64,000 bases of DNA. It comes from Microbispora sp. H11081 (GTDB lineage: Bacteria > Actinomycetota > Actinomycetes > Streptosporangiales > Streptosporangiaceae). The DNA lies in contig NZ_JABBWV010000011.1 in the NCBI RefSeq assembly GCF_012999535.1, positions 158,682 to 222,681 on the forward strand. The letters are read 5' to 3'. Position numbers and translations under genes: made by a program. The notes beneath the pieces were generated by a model, which was given only the letters and a program-made list of their open reading frames with translations, was not told where the DNA came from and made no database searches. This document shows, one piece after another, positions 37,074 to 47,073 of the stretch; positions within the stretch are counted from its first letter, which is position 1, and each line of letters begins with the position of its first letter.

Positions 37074-37143
37074 CTGGTCAACGCTGTCTGGTCAGCGCTG
37101 CCGGGTCAGCGCCGCCGGATCAACGCTGCCGGATCAACGCTGC
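37074..37143. repeat. five tandem 14-bp repeats at the end of the ligase gene
   Basis: Units run 37074-37087, 37088-37101, 37102-37115, 37116-37129 and 37130-37143, close to CGGATCAACGCTGC; the last two are identical. Each contains TCA, a TGA stop on the minus strand. Because the period is 14, the stops fall in all three frames. The first unit read on the minus strand holds the stop of the ligase gene. Confidence 0.93.
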
Positions 37144-38228
37144 CGGGTCTCCGCGAGCAGCTGGTCGACCGCGTCCTCCGGCTTCCCGTTGACCGCGTAC
37201 GCCCCGCGCTGCCGGGAGGCGGAGCTGCCCCGGCGCAGCGCGGCGTCGGCGAGCTCGGAGACGATCGTCCAGTCGCCGAGCTCCTCAAGGGTCGGCCGCA
37301 GGTCCTCCAGCATCCAGGCGATGATCCGCGGGGCGGGCTCCGGCCGGCTCGTCACCGGCGAGAGCAGGTCGCCCTCCAGCCCGTCGCGGGCCGCCCGCCA
37401 GTTGGCCGCCCGCAGCAGGGCGAGGCGCTGCTCGCCGACCGGCGGCTCGCCCCGCTCCACGGCTTCCATCTCCCTGGTCATGAGCGCGCGGAACAGCCCC
37501 GCGAGCAGCACCACGTCGTCCGCGAGCGGGCAGGAGTCACAGATCCGCATCTCCACCGTCGGCACGTGGGCGCTGAGCCGCAGGTCGAAGTAGACCATGC
37601 CCCGGTCCTCGATCACGCCCGAGGCCACCAGGTCCTCGGCCGTCCTGTCGTACGCGGCGGCGTCGGCGAACGGGCCGAGCGGGCCGGCCGTCGGCCAGCG
37701 CTGCCACGTCAGGGCGCGGCTGCTGGCGTAGCCGCTGTCGCCGTCCATCCAGTACGGCGAGCTGGCGCTGAGCGCGAGCAGCGGGGGGAGCCACGCCTCG
37801 ACGCGCTGGGCGGCGAGCACCGCCACGTCCCTGTCGTCGATCTCGACGTGCACCTGCGCCCCGCAGATGAGCTGCTCCTCGGCGAGGAACCGGTAGGACT
37901 CCCACAGGTACTGGTAGCGCTCCCCCGGGGTGAACGTGTAACCGTCGATTCCGGTGATCGGGGTCGTGCCGGAGGCGACCACGCCGACCCCCAGCGGCTC
38001 GCCGGCCGACACGAGCGCCTGGCGCAGCCGTACGATCTCGGCCCGCACGTCGGCCAGGTCCTCCATCGGGGTGCTGTTGGTCTCCACCACCGACCGCTGC
38101 AACTCGGCCGCGAACCCCTCGTCCGGCAACCGCTCCAGCATCGACTCCGCGAGCGGCGTCAGCCGCCGGGTCTCGAGATCGACGACAAGGAACTCCTCTT
38201 CAACGCCGACAGGCCGTCTCTTCGTCAT
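37134..38228 (-). CDS. carboxylate-amine ligase (YbdK-type glutamate-cysteine ligase 2 family)
   Basis: This 364-residue enzyme of the GCS2 family begins TKRRPVGVEEEFLVVDLETR. It carries ETNSTPMEDLADVRAEIVRL, the ATP/metal-site ICGAQVHVEIDD and RALTWQRWPTAGP. Family members form an ATP-dependent amide bond, with weak glutamate-cysteine ligase activity in E. coli YbdK; the true substrate is unknown. Start ATG 38228 is preferred over 38237. The stop codon lies in a 14-bp tandem repeat. Confidence 0.9.
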   Translation of the reverse strand: MTKRRPVGVEEEFLVVDLETRRLTPLAESMLERLPDEGFAAELQRSVVETNSTPMEDLADVRAEIVRLRQALVSAGEPLGVGVVASGTTPITGIDGYTFTPGERYQYLWESYRFLAEEQLICGAQVHVEIDDRDVAVLAAQRVEAWLPPLLALSASSPYWMDGDSGYASSRALTWQRWPTAGPLGPFADAAAYDRTAEDLVASGVIEDRGMVYFDLRLSAHVPTVEMRICDSCPLADDVVLLAGLFRALMTREMEAVERGEPPVGEQRLALLRAANWRAARDGLEGDLLSPVTSRPEPAPRIIAWMLEDLRPTLEELGDWTIVSELADAALRRGSSASRQRGAYAVNGKPEDAVDQLLAETRQR

Positions 38229-38334
38229 GAACCGCAACTACCCCGCTGGCGCGAAATAGGCCTGACCTGGGGCAGAAGTGCCGGATGAGCTCGGATCCCG
38301 AGAGCGGGTGATCACATGTCCACAGCCATACGTG

Positions 38335-38407
38335 TGGAGCTATGGGGACTCGAACCCCAGACCCCCTCCATGCCATGGAGGTGCGCTACCAGCTGCGCTA
38401 TAGCCCC
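38335..38407 (-). tRNA. tRNA-Ala (anticodon GGC), copy 3
   Basis: This is the same tRNA as the two copies at 10670 and 14702, but the anticodon stem is CCTCC/GGAGG instead of CTTCC/GGAAG, a compensated base-pair change. The loop is ATGGCAT. The T arm equals copy 1. CCA is not encoded. Confidence 0.97.
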
Positions 38408-38448
38408 TTGCCACCGCTCTGGGTGTTCCCGTCGCGGCGCTCGGCGAG

Positions 38449-38477
38449 CATATAGGGATGCCCGTCCGTTTACCTAA
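38449..38477 (-). promoter_or_regulatory. promoter of tRNA-Ala copy 3
   Basis: On the minus strand, TTAGGT (38477-38472) and TATATG (38454-38449) are separated by 17 bp, 42 bp before the tRNA. Confidence 0.45.
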
Positions 38478-38498
38478 TCGTCACCTGTCACACCTGTA

Positions 38499-39134
38499 TC
38501 AGGCGTCGGCGGTGGCGGCCGGGCTGTCGTCGCTGCTGACCGGCTCCGGCAGCGTTCCGGCGTTGTGCTCCAGGAGGCGCCAGCCGCGGCGGCCCTCCTC
38601 AAGGACCGACCACGAGCAGTTGCCGAGGCCGCCCAGCGCCGACCAGTGCTCCTGCGGCAGCCCGAGCAGCCGGCAGATCCCGAGCCGGAGCGCGGCGCCG
38701 TGCGAGGCCACGACCAGCAGCCCGTTCTCGTCGAGACGGGACGCCCAGCGCCCGACGGCGTCGGCGACACGGTCGGCGACGTACGCCACGTCCTCGCCGC
38801 CCGGCGCCTCCCACGCCTCGTACTCGACCGGCCAGCCCGCCCTGATCTCGTCGCGGGTCAGGCCCTCCCACTCACCGCCGCCGCGCTCGCGCAGGTCCTT
38901 GTCGACGACGACGTCGATGCCGGTGAGCCTGCCGAGGGCCGACGCCGTGTCGTACGCGCGCCGCAGGTCGGAGGAGACGAGCAGGGTCGGCCGCAGCGCC
39001 GCGAGCAGGGAGGCCGCCCGGGCCGCCTGCGCGACGCCGGTCTCGTCCAACGGGATGTCGGTGTGTCCCTGGAAGCGCTTCTCCACATTCCACAAGGTCT
39101 GCCCGTGCCGCAGGCAGACCACGCGACGGCTCAT
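38499..39134 (-). CDS. histidine phosphatase family protein
   Basis: The 211-residue protein begins MSRRVVCLRHGQTLWNVEKR. The RHG catalytic motif and the second active-site His in VVASHGAALRLGI mark a phosphoglycerate-mutase-like phosphatase. The substrate is not defined; the family in this rsfS-linked position is often labelled phosphoglycerate mutase. Start ATG 39134 lies 25 bp after the rsfS stop, so it belongs to the nadD-rsfS transcript. The reading frame continues upstream but only inside rsfS. Confidence 0.92.
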   Translation of the reverse strand: MSRRVVCLRHGQTLWNVEKRFQGHTDIPLDETGVAQAARAASLLAALRPTLLVSSDLRRAYDTASALGRLTGIDVVVDKDLRERGGGEWEGLTRDEIRAGWPVEYEAWEAPGGEDVAYVADRVADAVGRWASRLDENGLLVVASHGAALRLGICRLLGLPQEHWSALGGLGNCSWSVLEEGRRGWRLLEHNAGTLPEPVSSDDSPAATADA

Positions 39135-39159
39135 CGCGCCGCCCCTGCGAGCTCGGCCG

Positions 39160-39564
39160 TCACCGGGCCGCTCCGTGCCCACGCTGGGCGGCCACCCGCT
39201 TGACGCTCTCCGGCAGCTCGATGGACGGGCAGTCCTTCCACAGGCGCTCCAGCGCGTAGAAGTTGCGGTCCTCCTCGTGCTGCACGTGCACCACGATGTC
39301 GAGGTAGTCGAGCAGGACCCAGCGGCCCTCCCGCTCACCCTCCCGGCGTACGGGCTTGGCGTCGGCCTCGACGCGCAGCCGCTCCTCGATCTCGTCGACG
39401 ACCGCGCGGACCTGGCGGTCGTTGGAAGCGGAGCAGAGGAGGAAGGCGTCGGTGATGACGAGCTGGTCACTCACGTCGTAGGCGATGATGTCGTCGGCCA
39501 GCTTCTCCGCGGCGGCCTCCGCCGCCACCCGCACGAGCTGGATCGATCTCTCGGATGCTGTCAC
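39160..39564 (-). CDS. rsfS: ribosome silencing factor
   Basis: This 134-residue protein of the RsfS/Iojap family contains the conserved DIIAYDVSDQLVITDAFLLC, then WVLLDYLDIVVHVQHEEDRN and YALERLW. It binds ribosomal protein uL14 and blocks subunit joining when nutrients are scarce. It lies downstream of nadD with 176 bp between, a stretch that includes a small inverted repeat (GGAATTCA at 39692 and TGAATTCC at 39717). The order nadD-rsfS-phosphatase is conserved in actinobacteria. Confidence 0.95.
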   Translation of the reverse strand: MTASERSIQLVRVAAEAAAEKLADDIIAYDVSDQLVITDAFLLCSASNDRQVRAVVDEIEERLRVEADAKPVRREGEREGRWVLLDYLDIVVHVQHEEDRNFYALERLWKDCPSIELPESVKRVAAQRGHGAAR

Positions 39565-39740
39565 GATTCGGTTCTGTCCTCCGTCGACGGGTTGTTTCCA
39601 GGGTGCACAGTTCGCGCGTCCCCCACAACCGGCTTTCCCCGGGAGACCCTACCGGCACACCTCGGCGATTCCAGAGTTATGCCCGGAACCAGGAATTCAA
39701 CGTCATTCGCGACCCCTGAATTCCCTGCGCGAACGAGCCG

Positions 39741-40352
39741 TCAGGACTCAGGATCGCGGTAGAGGTGGCGCTTGTTGATGTACTGCACGATGCCGTCGGG
39801 GACCAGATACCAGATGGGCTCCCCCGCGGCCACGCGATCCCGGCACTCCGACGAGGAGATCGCCAGGGCCGGGATCTCGACCAGGCTGACCTTGCCCGCC
39901 GGCAGGCCGGGGTCCTTCAGCGTGTGGCCTGGCCGGGTGCAGCCGACGAAGTGCGCGATGGTGAACAGTTCCTCGACGTCGCGCCAGCTGAGGATCTGCG
40001 CGAGCGCGTCGGCGCCGGTGATGAAGTACACCTCCACCCCCGGGCCGTACAGCGCGGCGATGTCCCGCAACGTGTCGATCGTGTACGTCGGGCCCGGCCG
40101 GTCGATGTCCACCCTGCTGACCGAGAACCGGGGGTTCGAGGCGGTGGCGATGACCGTCATCAGGTAGCGGTCCTCGGACGACGACACGGTCTGCTCGGCC
40201 TTCTGCCAGGGCCGGCCGGTCGGGACGAACACCACCTCGTCGAGATCGAAATGGTGGGCCACCTCGCTGGCCGCCACCAGGTGGCCGTGGTGGATCGGGT
40301 CGAAGGTCCCGCCCATGACGCCCAGTCGCCGGATCGCCGTCCCGTTTCGCAT
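39741..40352 (-). CDS. nadD: nicotinate-nucleotide adenylyltransferase
   Basis: The 203-residue enzyme makes deamido-NAD from nicotinate mononucleotide and ATP. Motifs visible are [20 protein letters not shown] (nucleotidylyl-transferase HxGH), [19 protein letters not shown] and the C-terminal ISSSECR. Start is ATG 40352; the upstream ATG-proximal residues RNGTAIRR are slightly longer than usual. It diverges from the M48 peptidase gene (114-bp gap). Confidence 0.96.
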   Translation of the reverse strand: MRNGTAIRRLGVMGGTFDPIHHGHLVAASEVAHHFDLDEVVFVPTGRPWQKAEQTVSSSEDRYLMTVIATASNPRFSVSRVDIDRPGPTYTIDTLRDIAALYGPGVEVYFITGADALAQILSWRDVEELFTIAHFVGCTRPGHTLKDPGLPAGKVSLVEIPALAISSSECRDRVAAGEPIWYLVPDGIVQYINKRHLYRDPES

Positions 40353-40466
40353 GCAGGGACCATAACGCCCCTGTCGGACACCGCCGGATACCGGCCCGGC
40401 CCGTACGGCCCGCGCTCCTCACGGCGTCACGCGCGCGTCCGGCCGGTGAGACATAGCATGCGGGAC

Positions 40467-41477
40467 ATGACCACTCCCGATCGCAATCGCGTGCAGCTGA
40501 CCGGTATCAGCTCACGAGCCTACGAACATCCCGCAGACCGTTCCGCGCTGGTCGCGATGCGGTCGCTGTCCGGCTTCGACGCGGTGCTCAAGCGCACCTC
40601 GGGTCTGTTCAGCGAGCGCCGGCTCCGCCTGATGTTCCTGGCCTCCGCGGTGCGCACGACCGACACCCAGTTCCGCGCCCTCCACGACATGGGCCGTGAC
40701 AGCGCCTACATCCTGGACCTGCACCGGATCCCCGAGATCTACGTGCAGCAGGACCCGAGGGCGTACGCGATGGCGATCGGTTTCGACGAGCCTTTCATCA
40801 TCGTCTCGACGGGGCTGCTCGACCTGATGGACGACGAGGAACTGCGCTTCGTCATCGGCCACGAGACCTCGCACATCCTGTCCGGCCACGCCGTCTACGG
40901 CACGATGCTCGAGATCCTGACCCGCCTGGCCACGCGGGTCGCCTGGATCCCGCTCGGCTACATCGGCCTGCGGGTCATCGTCGCCGCCCTGGAGGAGTGG
41001 CAGCGCAAGGCGGAGATGTCCGCCGACCGCGGCGGCCTGCTCGCCGGGCAGGACCCCGAGGCCGCGCTGCGGGCGCTCATGAAGCTCGCCGGCGGCTCGC
41101 GCCTGCACGAGATGAACATCGAGGCGTTCCTCGACCAGGCCAGGGAGTACGACACCGCGGGCGACGTCCGCGACGGTCTGCTGAAGGTCCTCAACATGCT
41201 CGGCACGACCCACCCCTTCGCGGTGACCCGGGTCGCCGAACTCGACCGGTGGCGCCGCAGCGGAGCGTACGACCGGATCATCGCCGGCACCTACCCGCGG
41301 CGCGAGGACGACGGCAACGCCAGCATCACCGACGAGATGAAGGCCGCGGCCAACGCCTACCGCGAGTCGTGGGCGCAGTCGCAGGACCCGTTCATCGGCG
41401 TGCTTCGCGACGTCGCCGAGGGCGCGGTCAACGCCGGCGAGCGCATCTTCAACCGCTTCGCCCGCCGCGAGAACTGA
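40467..41477 (+). CDS. M48-family metallopeptidase
   Basis: The 336-residue protein has the zinc motif HETSH in FVIGHETSHILSGHAVYG and the third ligand region EMSADRGGLL. It is a gluzincin protease of the M48 family. There is only one weakly hydrophobic stretch (LATRVAWIPLGYIGLRVIVA), so it may be membrane-associated or soluble; this differs from multi-helix HtpX. ATG 40467 was chosen; an in-frame ATG nine bases earlier is possible. It is the only rightward gene within a long leftward housekeeping block. Confidence 0.9.
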   Translation: MTTPDRNRVQLTGISSRAYEHPADRSALVAMRSLSGFDAVLKRTSGLFSERRLRLMFLASAVRTTDTQFRALHDMGRDSAYILDLHRIPEIYVQQDPRAYAMAIGFDEPFIIVSTGLLDLMDDEELRFVIGHETSHILSGHAVYGTMLEILTRLATRVAWIPLGYIGLRVIVAALEEWQRKAEMSADRGGLLAGQDPEAALRALMKLAGGSRLHEMNIEAFLDQAREYDTAGDVRDGLLKVLNMLGTTHPFAVTRVAELDRWRRSGAYDRIIAGTYPRREDDGNASITDEMKAAANAYRESWAQSQDPFIGVLRDVAEGAVNAGERIFNRFARREN

Positions 41478-41524
41478 CCCCCGGAGACACACCCGCGAGG
41501 GTCGCCGGAGGCGGTCAGAAGAAG

Positions 41525-43069
41525 TCAGAAGAAGAAGGCCACGGCGCGCACGGCTGCCGCGCAGAGCGCGACGAAGCCGCCCAGGACGGCGAGCGCGCGC
41601 AGGCCCTCCCGCCGTAGACCGGGAATGGCCGCTCCCGCGCGCTCGATCTCCCGGCCGATGATCGCGCCGCTGACGACACCGAACACGACACCGGCGATGG
41701 TGACGGGCACCGGCCGCGTCCACCATTCCGGCTCGAGCCGCGCCCCCGAGCCCGCCCACAGCGCCGCGAACGCCGCCGCGGCGGCGGGCAGCCCCGGCCA
41801 GGCGACGGCCGAAAGCAGCGAGCCCGCCAGTGTGAGCGGGAACGTCAGCGCACGCAGGAGCGCGCGGGCGCGGCCGGGTCTGCGGCCGCGCACCAGCCAG
41901 TGGCTAGTCCATACGGCCCTGGTCACCACGGCGAACGCCGCCGTGATCGCGAAGGTCGCGAGCGGGTAGACCACCGACGTCACCACGCAGGGAACGGCAA
42001 GCAGCGCGACCAGGACCAGGGCCGCGTTCCCGGTGGGGATGCCGAGCGCCCCCTCGGGCGCGTGCGTGTCCGCGCGGCCGCCCGCGGGCCGGACCTGTGG
42101 GGCCTTCGCGGCGGGGTCCGCCGTCTTCCCCGCCGCGGCACGCGCGGGCGCCTCCGTACGGACCCGCGCGACCGCCTCGGCGGCGGGACGGCGGGCGGCC
42201 GGCTCCGCCCCGGCCCTGTCCCCGGCCCTGTCAGCTCTGTCGGCCCTCTCTGCTCTGTCGGCGGACGTCTCGCTGACCCGGGCCAGCCGGGACAGGCGGT
42301 CGGCCAGCAGGGCGGCGGTGGGACGGCGGGCCGGGTCGCGGTGCAGCGCCGCCCGCACCAGCGGCAGCAGGGCCGCGGGCACCCCCACGAGATCGGCCTT
42401 GCCGTTCAGCACGGCGTACATCTGCGACTCCGCCGTGCCCCGCCCGAAGGTCGGCCGTCCGGTCGCGGCGAACGCCACGGTCGCGGCCCAGCCGTGGACG
42501 TCGGCGGGCTCGCCCACCGTCTCGTCCGAGAACACCTCGGGAGCGCAGTAGCCGGGCGTGCCGAGGAACGCGCCGGTCACCGTGACCCGCGTCGCGTCGA
42601 GCACCTGGGCGATGCCGAAATCGATCAGCACCGGGCCGTCCTTGCCCAGCAGGACGTTGGTCGGCTTGACGTCGCGGTGCACGACCCCGCCCGCATGGAT
42701 GATCGCCAGCGCCGCCGCGAGGCCCTGCGCCAGCGCGACGAGCCTGGACTCCTTCAGCGGCCCCCGTCGCCGGACGGCGTCGAGGAGGTTCTCCCCCTTG
42801 ATGTACTCCATCACGAGGTACGGCCGGTCGCCGGACAGGTCGGCGTCGAGCACCTGGGCGACGTACGGGCTCTCGACCCGGCGCAGCGCCCGCACTTCGC
42901 GTTCGAGACGTAACCGGGCGTCCGGGTCGTTCTCTATGGGGTCGCGGAGCATCTTCACCGCGACGGGGTCGCCCCGGCGGCCCACGGCGAGGTACACCTC
43001 ACCCATGCCACCCCGGCCCAGTCGCTCCTGCAGCGTGTAGGGGCCGACCCGCCCTAGACGTCCAGCCAT
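41525..43069 (-). CDS. Ser/Thr protein kinase with C-terminal membrane domain
   Basis: This 514-residue protein has a Hanks-type kinase domain (about 1-255): RLGRGGMGEVYLA P-loop, VAVKML lysine, VVHRDVKPTNVLL catalytic loop, LIDFGIAQ and the GTPGYCAPEV activation segment. A charged linker with ADRAERADRADRAGDRAG repeats follows, then about four C-terminal membrane helices. No PASTA domain is present. Start ATG 43069 is placed just before the kinase fold; ATG 43084 is also possible, and the open frame to 43198 adds an Arg-rich stretch that is less likely. Convergent with the M48 gene. Confidence 0.9.
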   Translation of the reverse strand: MAGRLGRVGPYTLQERLGRGGMGEVYLAVGRRGDPVAVKMLRDPIENDPDARLRLEREVRALRRVESPYVAQVLDADLSGDRPYLVMEYIKGENLLDAVRRRGPLKESRLVALAQGLAAALAIIHAGGVVHRDVKPTNVLLGKDGPVLIDFGIAQVLDATRVTVTGAFLGTPGYCAPEVFSDETVGEPADVHGWAATVAFAATGRPTFGRGTAESQMYAVLNGKADLVGVPAALLPLVRAALHRDPARRPTAALLADRLSRLARVSETSADRAERADRADRAGDRAGAEPAARRPAAEAVARVRTEAPARAAAGKTADPAAKAPQVRPAGGRADTHAPEGALGIPTGNAALVLVALLAVPCVVTSVVYPLATFAITAAFAVVTRAVWTSHWLVRGRRPGRARALLRALTFPLTLAGSLLSAVAWPGLPAAAAAFAALWAGSGARLEPEWWTRPVPVTIAGVVFGVVSGAIIGREIERAGAAIPGLRREGLRALAVLGGFVALCAAAVRAVAFFF

Positions 43070-43211
43070 AGGAGCGCCAACCATAGCGGCCCGGCCGCCG
43101 GAATCGGCGGAGGCGCGCCGTCGGCGGCGCGCCGAAGCCGCCGCCGACCGGCGCACCAGGCCGCGGCGGCGCCGGGGCGGCCCGCTGTCCGTGCTCACGC
43201 GTGTCCGGGCG

Positions 43212-44468
43212 TCAGCCGCGTACGTGCCCCTCGCCGGTGTAGATCCACTTCGTGGAGGTGAGCTCCGGCAGTCCCATCGGGCCGCGGGCGTGCAGCTTCT
43301 GGGTGGAGATGCCGATCTCCGCCCCGAAGCCGAACTCCCCGCCGTCGGTGAAACGGGTCGAGGCGTTCACCGCGACCGCCGCCGAGTCGACGGTCGCCAC
43401 GAACCTGCGGGCGGCCTGCTGGGAGCGGGTCACGATGGCGTCGGTGTGGGCCGAGCCGTACCTGCGGATGTGCGCGACCGCGTCGTCCAGCGAGTCGACC
43501 ACGGCCGCGGCGATGTCGAGCGAGAGGTACTCCATGGAGAAGTCCTCCTCCGTCGCGGCCACGACGTCGGCGCCGTAGGCCCGCACCCGCTCGTCCCCGT
43601 GGACGGTCACCCCCGCGTCCTTGAGCGCCGTCAGCGCCCTGGGCACGAACTCGTCGGCGATGGCGGCGTGCACGAGGAGCGTCTCGGCCGCGTTGCACAC
43701 CGAGGGCCGCTGCGCCTTGGCGTTCACCAGGATCTTGAGCGCGGTGTCGATGTCGGCGTCGGCGTCCACGTACACGTGGCAGTTGCCCACCCCCGTCTCG
43801 ATCACCGGCACGGTCGACTCCTCGACCACGCTGTTGATCAGCGAGGCGCCGCCGCGCGGGATCAGCACGTCGACCAGCCCGCGGGCGCGCATCAGGTGCT
43901 TGACCGACTCACGGGTCCGGCCCGGCACGAGCTGCACGGCGTCCGCCGGCACCTCGGTCGCCGCCAGCGCCTCCTGCATGACGCGCACCAGCGCGGTGTT
44001 GGAGGAGTACGCGCTGGACGACCCGCGCAGCAGCACGCCGTTGCCGCTCTTGAGGCACAGCGCGGCCGCGTCCACGGTCACGTTGGGCCGGCCCTCGTAG
44101 ATGATGCCGATGACGCCGAGCGGCACCCGCACCTGACGCAGCTCGAGGCCGTTGGGCAGCGTGCTGCCGCGCACGACCTCGCCGACCGGGTCGGGCAGGT
44201 CCGCCACCTCGCGGACGGCCGCCGCGATCTTCGCGATCCGGCCGGCGTCGAGCCGCAGCCGGTCGATCATCGCCTCGGAGGTGCCGTTCTCCCTGGCCCG
44301 GTCCACGTCCGCGGCGTTGGCCGCGACGATCTCGTCCGTGGCCGCCTCCAGGGCGTCGGCCACGGCACGCAGCGCCGCGTCCTTCGGCGCGCGCGGCATC
44401 GGCGCGAGCACCGTCGCGGCGTCCCGCGCCGCCCGCGCGACCTTCAGAAATTCCTCTGCCTCAGACAT
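43212..44468 (-). CDS. proA: glutamate-5-semialdehyde dehydrogenase (gamma-glutamyl phosphate reductase)
   Basis: The 418-residue enzyme reduces gamma-glutamyl phosphate with NADPH, the second step of proline synthesis. The aldehyde-dehydrogenase fold is seen in [33 protein letters not shown] and the catalytic cysteine in [14 protein letters not shown]. The C-terminus [20 protein letters not shown] is conserved. Start ATG 44468 lies 14 bp after the proB stop. Confidence 0.97.
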   Translation of the reverse strand: MSEAEEFLKVARAARDAATVLAPMPRAPKDAALRAVADALEAATDEIVAANAADVDRARENGTSEAMIDRLRLDAGRIAKIAAAVREVADLPDPVGEVVRGSTLPNGLELRQVRVPLGVIGIIYEGRPNVTVDAAALCLKSGNGVLLRGSSSAYSSNTALVRVMQEALAATEVPADAVQLVPGRTRESVKHLMRARGLVDVLIPRGGASLINSVVEESTVPVIETGVGNCHVYVDADADIDTALKILVNAKAQRPSVCNAAETLLVHAAIADEFVPRALTALKDAGVTVHGDERVRAYGADVVAATEEDFSMEYLSLDIAAAVVDSLDDAVAHIRRYGSAHTDAIVTRSQQAARRFVATVDSAAVAVNASTRFTDGGEFGFGAEIGISTQKLHARGPMGLPELTSTKWIYTGEGHVRG

Positions 44469-44482
44469 TGCCTCGCGCTCCG

Positions 44483-45613
44483 TCACTTGTGGTGGTGAAC
44501 AGGCTCCAATATCACGATGTCGTCCCGGTGGATCAGCTCGCGCTCGTACTCCGGGCCGAGTGCGCTGGCCAGCTCCCGGGTGGAGCGGCCGAGCAGGTCG
44601 GGGATCTCCCCCGCGTCGTAGTTGACCAGCCCCCGGGCCACGACGGCGCCCGACGGCGAGCACAGGTCGACCGGGTCGCCGGCGGCGAAGTCGCCCTCGA
44701 CCTTCACGACCCCCGCGGGCAGCAGCGACTTGCGCCCCCCGACCACGGCCTCGACCGCGCCGGCGTCCAGGTGCAGGCGGCCCCTTCCGGTCGTGGCGTG
44801 GGCGAGCCACAGCAGGCGGGTGCCGGGGTGGCGGCCCCCCGGGTGGAAGCAGGTGCCGATGTCGGCCCCGGCGAGCGCCTGCGCCGCGTGCGCCGCCGCG
44901 GTCAGCACGACAGGGACACCCGCCCCTGTCGCGATGCGGGCCGCCTCCACCTTGGTGATCATGCCGCCGGTGCCGACCCGGCCGGAGGTGCCGAGCTCGA
45001 CTCCCTCCAGGTCCTGCGGCCCCCGGACCTCGGCGATGCGGGTGGCGCCGTCCTTGCGCGGGTCGCCGTCGTACAACGCGTCGACGTCCGACAGCAGCAC
45101 CAGCCCGTCGGCGTGGGTGAGATGGGCCACCAGCGCGGCGAGCCGGTCGTTGTCACCGAACCGGATCTCGTCGGTGGCCACCGTGTCGTTCTCGTTCACG
45201 ACGGGCACGATGCCGAGTTCCAGCAGCCGGGCCAGCGCCCGCTGGGCGTTGCGGTGGTGGACCCGGCGCATCATGTCGTCGGCCGTCAGCAGCACCTGCC
45301 CCACGCGCAGGCCGTACCTGGCGAACGAGGAGGTGTAGCGGGCGACCAGCACGCCCTGCCCGACCGAGGCGGCCGCCTGCTGGGTGGCCAGGTCCCTGGG
45401 CCGGTCGCGCAGCCCCAGCGGCCCGAGCCCCGCGGCGATCGCGCCGGACGACACGAGCACGATCTGCGTGCCGGCCTTGCACCGGGCCGCCAGCACGTCG
45501 ACCAGCGCGTCCACCCGGTCCACGTCGATCGTGCCGCGGGGCGTCGTCAGTGACGACGACCCCACCTTCACCACCAGCCGCGCGGCCTCGCGGATCCGCT
45601 CCCTGCCTGTCAC
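44483..45613 (-). CDS. proB: glutamate 5-kinase
   Basis: This 376-residue enzyme performs the first proline-synthesis step. The kinase domain shows [47 protein letters not shown] and [17 protein letters not shown] domain occupies about 280-365. Start GTG 45613 is supported by GGGGAG seven bases upstream; a longer upstream frame lies within obg. It follows obg by 14 bp, forming obg-proB-proA. Confidence 0.97.
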   Translation of the reverse strand: MTGRERIREAARLVVKVGSSSLTTPRGTIDVDRVDALVDVLAARCKAGTQIVLVSSGAIAAGLGPLGLRDRPRDLATQQAAASVGQGVLVARYTSSFARYGLRVGQVLLTADDMMRRVHHRNAQRALARLLELGIVPVVNENDTVATDEIRFGDNDRLAALVAHLTHADGLVLLSDVDALYDGDPRKDGATRIAEVRGPQDLEGVELGTSGRVGTGGMITKVEAARIATGAGVPVVLTAAAHAAQALAGADIGTCFHPGGRHPGTRLLWLAHATTGRGRLHLDAGAVEAVVGGRKSLLPAGVVKVEGDFAAGDPVDLCSPSGAVVARGLVNYDAGEIPDLLGRSTRELASALGPEYERELIHRDDIVILEPVHHHK

Positions 45614-45627
45614 GCCATCTCCCCGAT

Positions 45628-46977
45628 CTAGCCGAGTCTCGCGTCGCTGCCGCGCGGGCCCATGGTCGCCTCCGTGCCCTGCGACGGCTGCCAGTCGAAG
45701 ACGTAGCCGCCCTCCATCGGGCCGATGATCACCTCGGCGCCGGCCGCCGCGCCTGCCTTGATCAGCGCCTCCTCCACCCCGAGCCGTTCGAGGCGGTCGG
45801 CCAGGTAACCGACGGCCTCGTCGTTGGAGAAGTCGGTCTGCCTGATCCACCGCTCGGGCTTCTCACCGGTCACCTGGAAGCGGTTCTCGTCGACGCGCCG
45901 CACGGAGAACCCGGTCTCGCCGAACTGCCTCGGCCGGATGACCAGCCGCGTGGGCTCCTCGACCGGAGCCTGCGCCCGCGCCGTCGCCACCATCTCCGCC
46001 ATCGCGAACGCCAGGGGCCGCAGGCCCTCGTGGCTGGCCGCGGAGATCTCGAAGACCCGCAGGCCACGCTCCTCCAGCATGGGCGTGACGATGTCGGCGA
46101 GGTCACGGCCGTCGGGCACGTCGACCTTGTTCAGCGCGACCAGCCGCGGCCGGTCCTGCAGCGACCCGTACGCCGCGAGTTCCGCCTCGATCACCTCGAA
46201 GTCGGTGACCGGGTCGCGCCCGGGCTCGACCGTCGCGCAGTCGAGCACGTGGACGATCGTCGAGCAGCGCTCGACGTGCCGCAGGAACTCGTGGCCGAGG
46301 CCCCGGCCCTGCGACGCCCCCGGGATGAGCCCCGGCACGTCGGCGACCGTGAAGACCGTCTCGCCCGCCGTCACCACGCCCAGGTTGGGGATGAGCGTCG
46401 TGAACGGATAGTCGGCGATCTTGGGCCGGGCCGCGGAGAGCGCCGCGATCAGGGACGACTTGCCCGCGTTGGGGAACCCGACCAGCGCCACGTCGGCGAC
46501 CGTCTTCAGTTCGAGCGCGATCTCGGCCTCGTCGCCCGGCTCGCCGAGCAGCGCGAAACCCGGGGCCTTGCGCTTGGCGTTGGCGAGCGCGGCGTTGCCG
46601 AGGCCGCCGAAGCCGCCCTGCGCGGCGACGTACCGGGTGCCGGCGCCGACCAGGTCGACCAGCACCTCACCGGTCCTGGCGTCCTTCACGACCGTGCCGT
46701 TGGGCACGGGAAGGACGATGTCCTCCCCGTTGGCGCCGTCCCGGTTGGAGCCCATGCCCTGCTTGCCGCTGCCCGCGCGGCGGTGCGGCCGGTGGTGATA
46801 CTCCAGCAGAGTGGCGGTGTTGGGATCCACCTCCAGGATGACGTCGCCGCCGCGTCCCCCGTTGCCTCCGTCGGGCCCGCCCAGCGGCTTGAACTTCTCC
46901 CGGTGGATGGAGGCGCAGCCGTTGCCCCCGTCACCCGCCTTGATGTGCAGGACGACGTGGTCCACGAAGTCGGCCAT
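45628..46977 (-). CDS. obgE: GTPase Obg
   Basis: This 449-residue protein has the Gly-rich Obg fold (1-158: [20 protein letters not shown]), a GTPase domain with [18 protein letters not shown] and NKVD, and a C-terminal OCT domain (about 345-425). It is a ribosome-assembly and stress GTPase that binds the large subunit. It lies after rplU-rpmA as in most bacteria, but a terminator (47004-47044) separates it, so it may also use its own promoter. Confidence 0.97.
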   Translation of the reverse strand: MADFVDHVVLHIKAGDGGNGCASIHREKFKPLGGPDGGNGGRGGDVILEVDPNTATLLEYHHRPHRRAGSGKQGMGSNRDGANGEDIVLPVPNGTVVKDARTGEVLVDLVGAGTRYVAAQGGFGGLGNAALANAKRKAPGFALLGEPGDEAEIALELKTVADVALVGFPNAGKSSLIAALSAARPKIADYPFTTLIPNLGVVTAGETVFTVADVPGLIPGASQGRGLGHEFLRHVERCSTIVHVLDCATVEPGRDPVTDFEVIEAELAAYGSLQDRPRLVALNKVDVPDGRDLADIVTPMLEERGLRVFEISAASHEGLRPLAFAMAEMVATARAQAPVEEPTRLVIRPRQFGETGFSVRRVDENRFQVTGEKPERWIRQTDFSNDEAVGYLADRLERLGVEEALIKAGAAAGAEVIIGPMEGGYVFDWQPSQGTEATMGPRGSDARLG

Positions 46978-47003
46978 CAGCCGCTCCCCCTTACTGCCGT
47001 ATG

Positions 47004-47044
47004 AAAAAACGAATGAGGCGGACCGAATGCTCGATCCGCCTCAT
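47004..47044 (-). terminator. intrinsic terminator between rpmA and obg
   Basis: ATGAGGCGGA pairs with TCCGCCTCAT (10 bp, further pairs inside), followed on the minus strand by CG and six T residues. It is the only textbook T-rich terminator in this operon block. Confidence 0.85.
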
Positions 47045-47073
47045 CGTGCTGCTAGCTGGTGTCCCCGGCGGAT

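Noticed and set aside
39692..39724. Inverted repeat GGAATTCA/TGAATTCC between nadD and rsfS as a terminator
   Set aside because: The stem is only 8 bp and AT-rich with a 17-base loop and no T run, so it is mentioned with rsfS but not called.
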